A DNA stretch of 64,000 nucleotides from Annona cherimola (taxonomy: Eukaryota; Streptophyta; Magnoliopsida; Magnoliales; Annonaceae), in NCBI GenBank assembly GCA_030490835.1, contig CM059971.1, positions 26,715,817 through 26,779,816 of the forward strand, written 5' to 3'. The notes beneath the pieces were generated by a model. The model was not told the origin of the DNA. It did not search any database and saw nothing but the letters and a program-made list of their open reading frames with translations. The translations under genes were made by a program, and so were the position numbers. Positions 23,819 through 35,305 of the stretch are shown in pieces. Within the stretch, counting starts at the first letter, position 1, and every line of letters starts with the position of its first letter.

Positions 23819-23850
23819 GTGGGAAATGGCTTATGATGATGATGATGATG

Positions 23851-23871
23851 ATAAACGCTTAGTCAAATAAC
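23851..23871. repeat. Right 21-bp target-site duplication of RTE LINE
   Basis: This is an exact copy of 20547-20567. Confidence 0.95.
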
Positions 23872-24557
23872 ATTAGGTTTAGGATATAAATATGTAAAAT
23901 TATTTTCTATCTAAAAATACGTAAAATTACGTAGTTTAAGAAGCAAATAACCCACTTCCATGCATTTCTCCTTTTCATTGAAGCTCACACATGCATCAAT
24001 GCATGGCCCTTTCAGCTCTGGCATTTGGCCCTGAGGAATCAAGATCATATGGAGCACAAGTTATATCCGACGTGTGAAAAACTTAAAAAGATTGGATTTG
24101 TTATGCAACTGTAGGTTAACCTCACTCCTGTTAATGAAGCTCAGATTGACCTTCACAACTATACAATTCTTGAACTTAAGCTTTAATTGCATTTATGTAA
24201 AGGGAAATACTTCTATGGTAATGGCTGTGTTAAATACATTCAGTGTTGTTGTCTTAATTTGGCCTATTTTGATGATTAAATCAAAATGCCTAGATTGATG
24301 ATTAAATTGAAATCTAATGTCTTTGTTAAATCAAATTCTTATGCAAGCCCTTTTGATAAAAGCAAATAAAATGTACAAGCAGCATATATTTTTTTTATTT
24401 ATATATCTATTTTAAAATTATTATTTCAATATTTATACCATTTAAAATTATTTTCTGCGGAGATAAACAATTCTACAAAGAAGCTAGATGGCAAATTGGC
24501 CAATTTACTAGTGGAAAAAAGTTATAGATTATTATTTTTTATGAATATGCGAGCTAC
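23872..24557. other. Noncoding DNA, nothing firm
   Basis: A short plus-strand frame near 24074-24180 (LKRLDLLCNCRLTSL) superficially resembles a leucine-rich repeat, but it is too short to call. Confidence 0.4.
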
Positions 24558-24702
24558 ACTTAGATTGGTCATTACGTAAATTTTTTATTTTTCAATTTTT
24601 TTGCAAAATTTAATTTTCGAAAATGAAAAGGGAGCACAGATTCTCACTTTTTATTTTTCAAAAATAAAAAAATAAAAGTTTCACATTACGGCCAATCTAG
24701 GT
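24558..24702. mobile_element. MITE-like element, 145 bp
   Basis: Terminal inverted repeats of about 23 bases, ACTTAGATTGGTCATTACG on the left and the complement of CATTACGGCCAATCTAGGT on the right, enclose AT-rich noncoding sequence. The target duplication is unclear. Confidence 0.6.
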
Positions 24703-24844
24703 AAGGCCTGTATATCGATGAAAAATAAAAAAACATATATATATTTTTATCATTCATAAATCAAACGATTTATGGGCAACCAGTAGGAGCTATAGGATTG
24801 CATAAATTATTATAACATTCTGTTAAATCTATGAATGGATCCAA

Positions 24845-25070
24845 GTTAAAATAAACATTGATGCTGGCTATTGTAAGGATTTGGAAAGGAATGGTGCAGG
24901 AGCATTTATCAGAGACCATAATGCACAGGTGCTATCTGCAAAATGCTAGTCCTAGTCGAGAGAGCTGATTCTCTATGGATGGAAGCTTAAGGAATGTGGC
25001 TGGCTCTTCCATGGGTGAAGGAACTCCCTCTCACAAATGTGGTTTTTGAAACGAGGCGGGTTCAAATGCA
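24845..25070 (+). pseudogene. RNase H domain relic of a LINE
   Basis: The plus strand reads KINIDAGYCKDLERNGAGAF and then IRDHNAQVLSAKC. This corresponds to the start of the RNase H domain found at the C-terminus of plant L1 ORF2 and in related host proteins (DAS..GIGAVIRDH pattern). After a stop, the frame shifts to SLWMEA and then MWLALPWVKELPLTNVVFET, which continues the same domain. Several stops and frame changes show it is dead. No RT or tail is attached. Confidence 0.6.
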
Positions 25071-25929
25071 AACGTTTGCACTTTTGCATAAAATGAAAAT
25101 GAGGGCAAAAAGGTAATTTCATAGCATGAGAGTAGAAATGTGGGTAAACCGTGAGTAGGGGTAGGTGAATTAAATTATAACACTTTGAGGTGCATGCATT
25201 TTTATGATTATTCACATGATTTTAATAAATTACTATAGATGATGAGTGATCCCCAACGTTAAATTGAATGATATTGATTCCAAATTATAATCTGTAATGT
25301 AGGACTGAAATTATAAAATTAAGAATAATTTTATTTAAAGAAATAAATTTGAACGACTGATATAATTTAGCTTGTTTGACCGTTGATATAGATTTTACAG
25401 ATTTTACGGCTTTTACAGTTTTTATGAAATTTATGGGAATGATGTGTTCCACTGATAATCTTGTATTCATTTTTCCAACGAAATAAATTTTACAGGTTAT
25501 TCGAGTTTCACGGATATAGCGCATATGAAATTTATAAATTTTATAAATTTTACGAGTTTTATAGACTAAATTATTTTGATACGTATTCGTTTGATACGTT
25601 AAACCAGTTATACAGTTTTAACAGCTAAAATAGAATTCATGACATTTCATTTTCACCAATTAGATGGACAACACAGATTTTACAAGAATTATGCAAAATC
25701 GTAAACTAATATTTACATGATTTATGAATTTTATAGAGTAATCGTAAACGGATGTACTGATTTGATGGATTTGATGGATTTTATAGATTGTTCATAAAAT
25801 TTATATGAAATATATTATCCGTAAATGTAATACGAAAATATACTAAAATATAAATATAGATTCTTATTAAAATATAAACAAATCCAATAATTGGATATTT
25901 TACGTAATTAATATATATTAATAAGTCAC
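25071..25929. other. AT-rich DNA with TTTTA-periodic tracts
   Basis: From 25380 to 25800, short imperfect units such as TTTTACAGATTTTACGG and TTTTATAGATT recur irregularly. No gene is seen. Confidence 0.5.
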
Positions 25930-26410
25930 TAATAAATATCTGTGCTTTTATTTATTGGAAAAGTAGTAATTATACGTATACTTTTATATGTTTATTTATG
26001 CGTAATTAATATACTTTTATTTATCCGTAAATGTATAAATTATATGTTTATGTAATAAACAAGTATATTAATCATGGTCAACATAAAACTTGTCCCCTTA
26101 CTCATTATGCACCTTTTTTTAACCTCATATTTTGACCAAAAAATGAACAAATCCTGTAATGCTTGTGTGTATTTTTATTATTTCTCATAAAGAGAAATTT
26201 AATTTGTAATAGGTGGTATCGGAAAGTAAATAAATGACCGTTGCCACCTTTATTATGTCTCATACCATTAAACATATAATTTGAAATGATACATTAATTT
26301 GTCATTAATTTGTCATCTCATACCATTAAACTTAGAATAAAATGACACAAATTTGAAATGATTTATTTTTTGTGTAAATCATATAAAATTTACAACTGCA
26401 TAAAAGTAAA
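25930..26410 (+). repeat. Direct repeat copy 1 (partner 27870-28380)
   Basis: It is collinear by eye with 27870-28380. Shared blocks include ATTATGCACCT, AAAAAATGAACAAAT, TTTTTATTATTTCTCATA, TTTAATTTGTAATAGGTGGT and TACCATTAAACTTAGAATAA. The pair could be old LTRs of a small element or a local duplication. Confidence 0.65.
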
Positions 26411-27834
26411 TAAAAATGTTGTTAAATGCTAAATTAATTTTTTAGACCCAAAAATAATGTATGAAATTATTTCGTAGTTCAATCTAGATTGAAACATATA
26501 TTGTCATAATTATTTTGGAGTTTATGCTATGACAATCTACTAACATACATTAGTATTTAGATAATACATTATATGCATCAGTAATAGTTATGATGAATAA
26601 TTTATTATAGTAATACAGAATTTTTTTTAGCATCATTCTCCACATAATTGGTTTGAGTTTTATATATTTAAATATATGATATAAATGTTCTTCACGTATT
26701 TAATGTAAATTTTACGGTTTTAATTTTGATATACAATTGTTCTTCTTGAAATTAATCTAATATTTAGATTCCCAAAGTTGTGTAGAATAATTTTTCATCT
26801 AAAAATTTGAAATTTGAAATTTTAAATTTTAAATATATTATACCATATAATGATTTGAAAAATCATATCTTCAAATGAATGACGTGAACTTCTATCTATA
26901 CTTATTTAAAAATCAAGAATATAAATTTCTTTTGTAGTTGTGCTTCACATTTTTATTTTAAGAATTTTATATATAAATTTATTTTAGAAAAATTGTATGT
27001 AATAAATTTGTATATAGATTTTAATTTAATGTATTTTTATAGCATCATTCTCCATATAATTAGTTTATGATTTATATTTGTACAGTTACTATGTTAATGT
27101 TTTCCATGTATTTATTATAAAATTTACAATTTCAATTTTGCTATAGAAATGTTCTTCTTATGATTTTTTCCTAATTTTAGATTTTAAAATTTTTGTAGAA
27201 TTATTTTTCTATAGATATTTAAATATATATAATTTTGTTGTAGAAACATTGTTCATATAAATATTTTCAATTTTAAAATTTTACAATTTGCTGTACAAAA
27301 ATTCTTCGTAATAATTTTAAATCTCATATCTTCAAAATTATAGTGTAGACAAGAAATTGGGATAGAAAAATGGATAAGTTTTGAAGCCGTATTGATAAAG
27401 AAAATAGGACAGAGAAATTTTTAAAGTACTATGATACCCACAATTTTTAAATTTCAGCCCATAAGTATGTGACGTACATATATGAAAAAATGTTAGGCCA
27501 TGAAATTAATAAAAATAGAATTTTATTAATAGCCTAAAATTATATAGTAAGTAAAAGGAGAATTAATAAATTAATAATGAAAAGTTTGAGTGTTTATGTT
27601 GTATGGAATAATTACAAAATGTATGATTTAATTTTAGATTTATTAATAAAATTAAGACAAATCATTTAATCCAAGCAATTAATTGATTTAAAATGTTTAA
27701 ATTAATGAATGACCATGATTTAATTGCTTAAATCCATATGGTGTTTTATAACTTATAAAATTTATAATATTATGATTCATGACATATATTTAGTATAAAT
27801 ATTTATAATTAAAAAATAAGAATATGTATAGCTT
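26411..27834. other. AT-rich DNA between the direct repeats
   Basis: No coding potential. A shorter motif AGCATCATTCTCCA recurs near 26628 and 27039, showing further internal duplication. Confidence 0.5.
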
Positions 27835-27870
27835 GAGGGTAGCCGCACGTACACACGTGCGGACTACCCT
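27835..27870. repeat. GC-rich perfect-type hairpin in AT-rich DNA
   Basis: The arms AGGGTAGCCGCACGT (27836-27850) and ACGTGCGGACTACCCT (27855-27870) pair with a single bulged A around a 4-base ACAC loop. The flanks are strongly AT-rich. Confidence 0.85.
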
Positions 27871-28380
27871 AAGGAAAGCTTCCTTTTATTTACTGAAAAG
27901 GTAGAAATTTGTATATGTTATAAATTTTTATAATAAGCACATATATTAATTATAGTCAGCATAAAACCCGTCCCTGTACTTATTATGCACCTATTTTTTA
28001 ACCCTATATTGTGACTAAAAAATGAACAAATGCTATAATACTTTTGTGATTATTTATAAGTATCATTGATTTTTATTATTTCTCATAGAAGGAATTTAAT
28101 TTGTAATAGGTGGTCTTAAAAAGTAAATAAATGACCGCTGTCACATTTTTTCTCTCTTATGATTTACAATAATTTGTCATCTTGTACCATTAAACTTAGA
28201 ATAAAATGATACAAATTTTAAAAGATTTGCTTTGGTTTACTAGAAAAATTGTAAATTTTGAGACCACCCGTTATTTACTTTTTCATTCATTTACGATTTA
28301 CTTTTATTAAAAATGATTTACTTTAATTTATTTATTTTTTTGTGTAAATAATATAAAATTTCCAACGACATAAAAGTAAA
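27870..28380 (+). repeat. Direct repeat copy 2 (partner 25930-26410)
   Basis: This copy has an inserted or expanded segment near 28230-28330 compared with copy 1. It starts at the edge of the hairpin. Confidence 0.6.
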
Positions 28381-28484
28381 TAAATGAACATAAATCATAA
28401 AATAAATTAACGGCACGAATTTACAATGGAATAAAAGTAAATAAATGAAATAAATAAAAAATAAATTAATGACATAAATTCTTC

Positions 28485-29329
28485 TTATTGGGATTGTCGC
28501 TGCGTGTCAGATCCTCCATCAATTTCTCCGCATTCAGTGTGGTTTCCTTCAAATACCTTTCGTTTTAGCAAAATTTCAGCGTTTTCTTTATTCGACCAAG
28601 TCGTAAGCACTGAATTGATGTCATCGAAGGCATTCCATTCTCCTTCTGTAATCAGTTTCACACTTTCTCCATTTGCGTGGGGATCAGCCAAATGGAAAAT
28701 GAAAGAACTCTTCCGAACATCACATGTAACCATTTCAAAGAGAGTTGATTTTGTTTTATAAAAGCTTCCACGCTGCAAACAGGATGATACCAAAAAGACA
28801 GGACACTAAAAAAGATACATAAAACAGTGAGGGGACATATAAACACGTTTTCTCCAGACATCTTGGTATGTACTTTCTAGAGCCTCCATGAATTTGCATA
28901 TTAGAGCACTTTGCTGAAAACCGGTATCCAAGTAAGTCTTCAGCTGTCTAATGAATGATTTCCATGGTAGCATCTGATTCAAACCAACTTTGATCTTCTC
29001 ATAGAAATTGTCTTTTAGCCTTTTAGATATAAAAAGAAGCATCACAATCCGACCAATCAGGTCATGTGTCAAACAGCAATTCATATGAATGAGATCCTTT
29101 CACAGGATAGCTTCTAGGATATCTTTGCCGATCTCCGCCTTACGCATTGCTACCATACATTTTCTTGTCCCTTCGTCAAATTCAATGGGGAAAACTAACA
29201 AAGCAAGAAAACTACTAATTCCTCTCTCTACAGAAGCAAGAAAAAATCTAATTTCTCTCTTTGCAGAACTTCTAGTTTCCCTCTCTGCAGGATCTTTCAT
29301 GTCAAGATATTTAGATTCCTTGAGAAATC
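28485..29329 (-). pseudogene. TRANK1-like (UvrD-type helicase family) C-terminal relic
   Basis: Reading right to left, an acceptor-like TTGCAG precedes 29329, followed by FLKESKYLDM and then a frame to 29100 where TGA interrupts. The same frame continues 29099-28806: LTHDLIGRIVMLLFISKRL, WKSFIRQLKTYLDTGFQQ, LICKFMEALESTY, YMSPHCFMYL. After a frame change a further block runs 28793-28485 (YKTKSTLFEMV, ITEGEWNAFDDINSVLTTWS). From memory of the family, the GRIVML...LPWKSF...EALE.TY..W order matches the large plant TPR-and-ankyrin/UvrD-like helicase proteins (TRANK1-like) near their C-terminus. The helicase core is absent. An in-frame stop and a frameshift make it a pseudogene. Confidence 0.6.
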
Positions 29330-29963
29330 CTGCAACATTAAAAATATGAATGAGAACCTGCCCATGGCAGGATAATGGTAGCTAGTCAATGTAATAAAAT
29401 TCATGCAGGGAATAAAGTTTATTGAGGAGCCTTATGCCAACAGAGATAAGTTCCTTGGAACAGAAGTGTCGTGCACGAGATGCAAAGTGAAAATGTGGCT
29501 ATTAAATTTTGAAAATATAAAAATTCCAATATGAGTGCTTTTTAATATCTAAAATAATGATGTATTAATAAGTATTACAAATGGATTATATTTGACACGA
29601 AAATTTATTTCTAAATATGAAACCAACCATTGCATGGGATCATAACCCATGGATGAATATTATAAGTGTTTTCTTTTATTAAAAAAAAACTGGTTACATT
29701 GAATCACTCCCCTCTTGGATTTTCCAACATGAAATGCTGCTACTCTAGTCACATGTTACAACAAAATGGATCAAATGGCAATGTTGAACAAGATGATTTT
29801 TTCCACGTGAGGCATCATAGATATGAATCGCCAAGACGGGGGTCCCACTTGCCAAAGTTGCATGACTTGGATGCCATATCTGTCACCATTTTTTTTATAG
29901 AGTGCTCGAAGAAGACACTAGCTTCAACTTTATAAAGAAAATCAAATAGTGCAAGATTCTCAC
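29330..29963. other. Intergenic or intronic DNA between two pseudogenes
   Basis: No supported coding sequence. An 89-residue plus-strand ORF (29666-29935) is unrecognised. Confidence 0.45.
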
Positions 29964-31670
29964 CTTATTCCAAACTTCATGTTTTGGAGCTTTTCCTTAG
30001 GCACCCTGATGTGATGCAGCACCTGAATTACAGTGGACTGTTGCTCTTTGAGATTGAATGCACTGGATTCTAGCACGTGTTACAACCAAGCATAGCAGTA
30101 AATGGTAAAAAATATAACAGATTACAACTAGGAAAAAATGTAAGAAACGAACATTCCAAAACATCTTGATGAATGGATAGCAGCAATATGCGCTAGCACA
30201 AATTTCAATTTATTATTGCATGAAACAGTGGAACGATGCATCAATATAACACCACACACACAGATTAACAAAAAAAGAAAAAAAACATGAAGGGACTATA
30301 AAATTACAGGAATAGCAGAAATTCCCACCAAAGTGCTATTTTACCATGTCTAAAGACCTTTCATAGAAAAACTATTTTGTTGCCTTCAAACTTGGGAATA
30401 CAGAACATCTATATATCGCACAGTGGCAGTGTGGCACAGGCAACAAATGGTTGATACAGGTGTCATCAAGTAGTTGGATGTAGCACTATGATGTCCTCGA
30501 AGATGCTGATTTCATGCAGTAGACATGGGATTCAAGCATCACCAACACGATCATATTTCCCCTAGGTGGTGATCTCTAGAATATATTATTTATGGCATCT
30601 CCTATGAGGCCATTAGCTCCATCACTGATGAGAGGATTGAAAGGACAAGTAAAATATATCCATACCACAAGAAGGTCTGCTTCCACCAATTCTTCTAGAG
30701 TTGCATGAAAAGCTTCAACTAGCTACAGCATACATGGATTCGAAAAATCAGGAGGGAACCTGACAATTGATGACACACTGAAGAACACATAAATGCACAA
30801 TGGATATAATTGTCTATTACCTGCACAGGCAAGTCTGAAATAAATCCTATAGTGTCACTCAGAAGCACTTTTCTCTTGCAGATTCAGTACAAATCAAACT
30901 CAGAATTCACATACTGACTCAGAAGGACATCTACCATGCCTGACAGCAGTTCAGTATATGCGAAGGCATACAGTGATATCTGAAAAAATCAAGCCTTAAG
31001 AAACATGCTAGATTAAATTTTTACATTTTGTCTTATAGCTAAATAGCCCAACCTTTGATGAAGAGACCAGGTCACAACTTACAAGAGACTGTGGATTCAA
31101 GATAAGACAGGTTGAGACAATGGGATGGACAGCTGAGATGGATAAAGAAGCCAAAAGAGCTGTAAGATTTGGGCTTTAGCAGCTTGGACATGGGAGGCTG
31201 GACAGACATAAAGAGATCATCCCATAGATGGGCTATGCCTGTGAAGATAACCAAATAAAGTATCAAATTTCACAATTTGGAAAATACTAATCCATATGTG
31301 TGAGTCAACAACAATCTTTGTTTAAGAAAATATCCAAATCAGAGGTGATTTTTTTGCAATAAAAATCTATTTGTGAAAGGAACAAAATTAAGCCCTGAAA
31401 GTATTACCCCGATGGCAGAACCGCACTTCTCAATCTGGGATCCACAGTTGCAAATAATCTTCATAAAATGGAAATGAATGTTCTCAAGCAATGATTAGAA
31501 AAGTGACATGTTTCACTTGACTCACAGAGAAATGAAATGGATAAAGATTAGAATTTTTGAAGTCAACATGCCATTGCATTGAGGCCATTTTTCACATACT
31601 GATCATCACTGTATAGCTCATAATTTGAAAGAGCACTGACTAGAGTAGATTTTCCCTGGATGCCACAGAT
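29964..31670 (-). pseudogene. HflX-type GTPase relic (four decayed exons)
   Basis: Four exon-like blocks in gene order on the minus strand match an HflX/GTPBP6-type ribosome-associated GTPase. Block 31670-31563 reads GKSTLVSALSNYELYSDD (G1), but the leading GYTNA part is altered. Block 30979-30822 ends RKVLLSDTIGFISDLPVQ (G3) before GTAATAG. Block 30722-30666 reads LVEAFHATLEELVEADLLV between an AG acceptor and GT donor. Block 30079-29964 reads NLKEQQSTVIQVLHHIRV and PKEKLQNM, then loses about 4 bases relative to the family's expected IEVWNK and shifts frame before GTGAGAA. A stop precedes the G3 block. Intron positions look retained, so this is a decayed genomic copy rather than a processed one. 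Confidence 0.75.
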
Positions 31671-33105
31671 ATTTCAACTCCACTTGACAAGAAGATATAT
31701 CTTCCTGTTTATTCTCTTTACTGCTGCTCTTGCATTTCTCTTTACTGCTGCTCTGGCATTTCTAAATGATGAGAAAGGACTTTGATTTAGAAGCACGACA
31801 ACAAAACTGGAGAAAAAGAAGATATAAGAGTTTTCATTAAGAAGAAAAGACTCTATGTAACATTCAAAATCTATCGAGCGTTTATTTCAATCATCTGAAT
31901 TTATTTGTTGCAATTTACTATCGCCCAGCAAATTTCTATTTTTATAATCATGTTATTATCAAGTTGTAAAATATTTACTTTATTGTATTTATTAAATCTG
32001 TTCATGTTGTTTAGTTGCTAAAGGTGCAGAAAGACAAAATCATTTATAAATAAAGATTAGTAAATTTGCATCCTGGGCTTACTTTGCTAGTAACACATGG
32101 CAGCTATATGCCCCCTCCCTCCCCCGCTTACTGCAATGTACGTGTAGAACAGAAACATTTATTGTCAGCCAAAGGAAGTGAACACAAATTGCTGACTGAA
32201 TCTCAATGCTGATACAAAACAACCGCTATATCCAAAACAATAATAAAGATAAATGATTAAGTAGGTTAACTTCTGTTTTCTCATAAAAATTTACAGAGTA
32301 AGGGAGAAGGCATCCAATTGAAAAAAGGGGGAATATAGCTCTTCACTAGCAAAAACGGAATTTTCTTTTCAATCAAATCATTCTATCAACATATGCCTAA
32401 AACAGAGATCGATGTTATACATATAACCAAACAATAATTACATCCTCTTGTTGTTTCTCCGTCCCCACCACTTTTTCCGTGCTTTCTCAGCGCTCCCATC
32501 CTCACTTCCAAGTTTCTGTAGAATCATCTTCATCTCTCGTAAGCGCAAATTGTAATCCTTCTTCCATATCATTGTTCCCTTGCATTACATGACAACCGTT
32601 GGTATTGAAGTATGAGCTATCATATCCTCCCCTCCTCCTAAATGATACAAAATTGGAATATATCAGAAAGAAAATTACAAAATGTCACAACCTGAAATTT
32701 GCAATTGATGAAATAAAAACTAATAACAAGAAAGGATATCAACGATTAACTCATCATCTCATTTTATTGTACTAAACAGAACCAATGAGATGGATAGAGA
32801 ATTTGATGATGTGAAACAAATGAAATATGGATTAACATTTATTTTATAGGGGTGAAAGCCAAACAACGAAAAAGTACATCATAATCTAATTTGTCTCGCC
32901 CCTCTTTAAGATAAAGAATGAAAAGATAGTCACATAATTCGACAATAGGAAATTAACGAGACAGAAGCCAAAAAAAACCAGAAACTAAAGAACTACATTT
33001 TACCAAGAAATAAATGCAGATTTGGTAGTGTAACATTGACTGCCTCATCCTTGTCTCATTACATGATCCAATTAAACAAAGGCAAATAATAATCGAGAAA
33101 AAAGA
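31671..33105. other. Noncoding DNA with a weak exon-like block
   Basis: A 25-base tandem duplication (CTTTACTGCTGCTCT units) lies at 31718-31770. On the minus strand, 32641-32465 follows an AG acceptor-like site and reads RRRGGYDSSYFNTNG or, in another frame, KARKKWWGRRNNKRM before a stop. It looks like a last exon but I cannot assign it. Confidence 0.3.
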
Positions 33106-33109
33106 ACTA

Positions 33110-33445
33110 TTGTACCATTCATGGTTTGTGAAACATGAACAAGCCCAGATTCTTCTCAAACATCAAGATCATTTAAGCCTAATAAAGAGAAAATAAACAT
33201 GAAACATATTTCGTCCACAAAATTAAACTAAGAAGAAAACATTCAACAACTTGTGTTAATATAAAAAAAAACAAAACTAAAAACATCAAAATATCATATC
33301 TGGCATAGAAGAAATTAAGTAGAAGATAAACAAAAATGCCAAACGTGTTGAGAAGGAACAAGTTGTACAAGAAAATGAGCATAGATGACTACTAAAAAAA
33401 ATAACACATATGGAAACAGAAGACATCTGTCAGAAACAATTTCCA
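33110..33445. repeat. Direct repeat copy 1 (partner 34995-35305)
   Basis: Shared blocks with the partner include AAGAAGAAAACAT, AACATCAAGATCA, AACATGTTGA-like and ACAACTAAAA-like segments ending AGAAGACATCT. Divergence is considerable. Confidence 0.55.
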
Positions 33446-34994
33446 ATCAAAAACCAAAAAAAAGTATTGTATTCATCAAAAGCAACAAAAACATCATTAA
33501 ATATCACAGCTACAGACAGAAGATAGTACAATTAGTAAATAGCTTAATATTTGTTGTGTCATATGAAAAAAAAAAGAATTCGTTTACTTAGAATCTAAAC
33601 TAATAAGAAGCGAAACAGGTAGAACCATCAATTGAGCAAGCTTCTACAAAACCACTCAACAATCAATTTAGATATGTTCACAATGAAGATATTATGGAAC
33701 ATTACATATCGTTAGAGCTCACTAGGGATAAAGTTCATAACTTAGCTTGTTGAAGAAGGAAATGGAAAGGTCACATGCTCAGCCTGTTAACAACATATAT
33801 GGGCAAATTCTCACCAAAAAGGAAAGGAAAAGTCAAAAAAACAAACCAATAATTGACTCGAAAGGGAACCATTTACTAAGTTCTGTTTTGCTGCCCAACA
33901 ATCAACAAAATATTAATCAAATAGATGATTTTCAACAAGCAACAAATAGGCAACATACTAGGTTTATTTCCACATTGGTTCCAAAAGAGAAAATGTTACA
34001 TTTACTTTAAGTAGTGCTTCATATAACTAAGTAACAAGATCTTAGTAAACTAAGACAGAAAAAGAAATAAACAAGTCATCTTTGAATAAGTTACTTGAGA
34101 CTAGCATGACTACTTTTGATATAATCCATGTGCAAAATACATAGAACTTTAGAATCTTTCTCCATCCAAATTGAGTTTTTTGAAAACTATAATTTCTAAT
34201 TCTGGTGATTGTTTCATATAATTTTATTTTCAAACTTACCAAATCCTTGCAAAATTTTTGCTTCCATGTAAGTGGATTAGCTAGAAAAATCTCAGTGTAT
34301 GTTCATGTTGACCTTCGGTCATGTTCTATGTAAATCAAAGACTTTTATATCTTTCTAAACATCTCAAATTGCATGCTACAAGCTTGAACATTAAAAGTAA
34401 AGAAACTTGGCAAATTTAAAACCCTATACATGGTTTTAATAATCCTTTTCAAATGAGAGCTTGAGTAATATACCAACTGTATGATTTTTTCGTATTGTAG
34501 TTCACAATAGGAAATGCATCAATATCATACTAAGCATTCTAACAAAGTCCGAAATCTAAAAAGCTAATGACTTCATTCATTCAAACATTCATTTCCAAGA
34601 ATTAAACAGAATACAAACATTTCATTTCGCAGATTCTTGGAAGAAACACAAGATGATTACTTACAAAAGTAATAAAAATTAACTCCACTCAACAAAACAA
34701 GGCTATCCAACTTAACTATATCCACTAGACACAAATCCTTCCAAAGTAAATTAACCTTTATTGCTTACATACATACATTAATAATAGGGAGAGCATTAGG
34801 AATCTATTATTCCATCAGATCCATTTCCATACTTAAATCAGACAAATTATTACATTGAACACTAAAACTAAGGGTTACAATTTCAACCGAAATTAAAATG
34901 ATACCAAATGAGAACTCAAAAAATATGTGACTGATGAACCTGACAGCAGCTAAACCAATCAAAACAAACAATCCATTATATAACTGTAGTCAAC
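33446..34994. other. AT-rich DNA, nothing recognised
   Basis: A-rich sequence with chance ORFs such as 33747-34010. No family match. Confidence 0.45.
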
Positions 34995-35305
34995 TATTTT
35001 TCCATGAATGGTTGCAAACTACATAGAACGATGACAGTGAAACATCAAGGTCAATTTAGCCTAATCAAGACAAAATGAACATGATATATGTTCTAGCCAA
35101 AAAAATAAACCAAGAAGAAAACATCCAACAACCAATGTGATATAAAACAAAAAAAAAAAACCAAAGTGCAAACATGAAAATGTCATATTTGTCATATAAG
35201 AAAAACATGCCTAACATGTTGATCAGGAATAAGTTCTACACACAAAATGGGGATGAATGACAACTAAAAGGAATTAAACATAAATGAAATCAGAAGACAT
35301 CTACG
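34995..35305. repeat. Direct repeat copy 2 (partner 33110-33445)
   Basis: It is collinear with copy 1 in the same orientation, ending AGAAGACATCTACGATAG. Confidence 0.55.

Larger units (their letters stand above)
20568..23850 (+). mobile_element. Full-length RTE-clade LINE
   Basis: This 3283-bp non-LTR retrotransposon is bounded by a perfect 21-bp target duplication. It has a short 5' leader with the plant RTE signature GGTCCCAAGCCCGG, one long ORF, and a 3' end with CATGCAGCCGACCCCACATAG, followed by a short ATG microsatellite instead of poly(A). That 3' end, together with an apurinic-type endonuclease plus RT and no RNase H, is characteristic of RTE. It looks young: the target duplication is unmutated and only one stop breaks the ORF. 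A 3' fragment of a relative lies at 15.07-15.14 kb. Confidence 0.95.

Noticed and set aside
24074..24298. Possible leucine-rich-repeat relic
   Set aside because: Only one or two LRR-like stretches are visible and no NB-ARC or other LRR sequence is nearby.
27836..27870. Hairpin as a transcription terminator or microRNA precursor
   Set aside because: The stem is too short for a plant microRNA precursor and rho-independent terminators are not used by plant nuclear polymerases.
32465..32641. Last exon of an unknown minus-strand gene
   Set aside because: Acceptor-like sequence and two partly open frames exist, but no homology is recognised and no neighbouring exon supports it.
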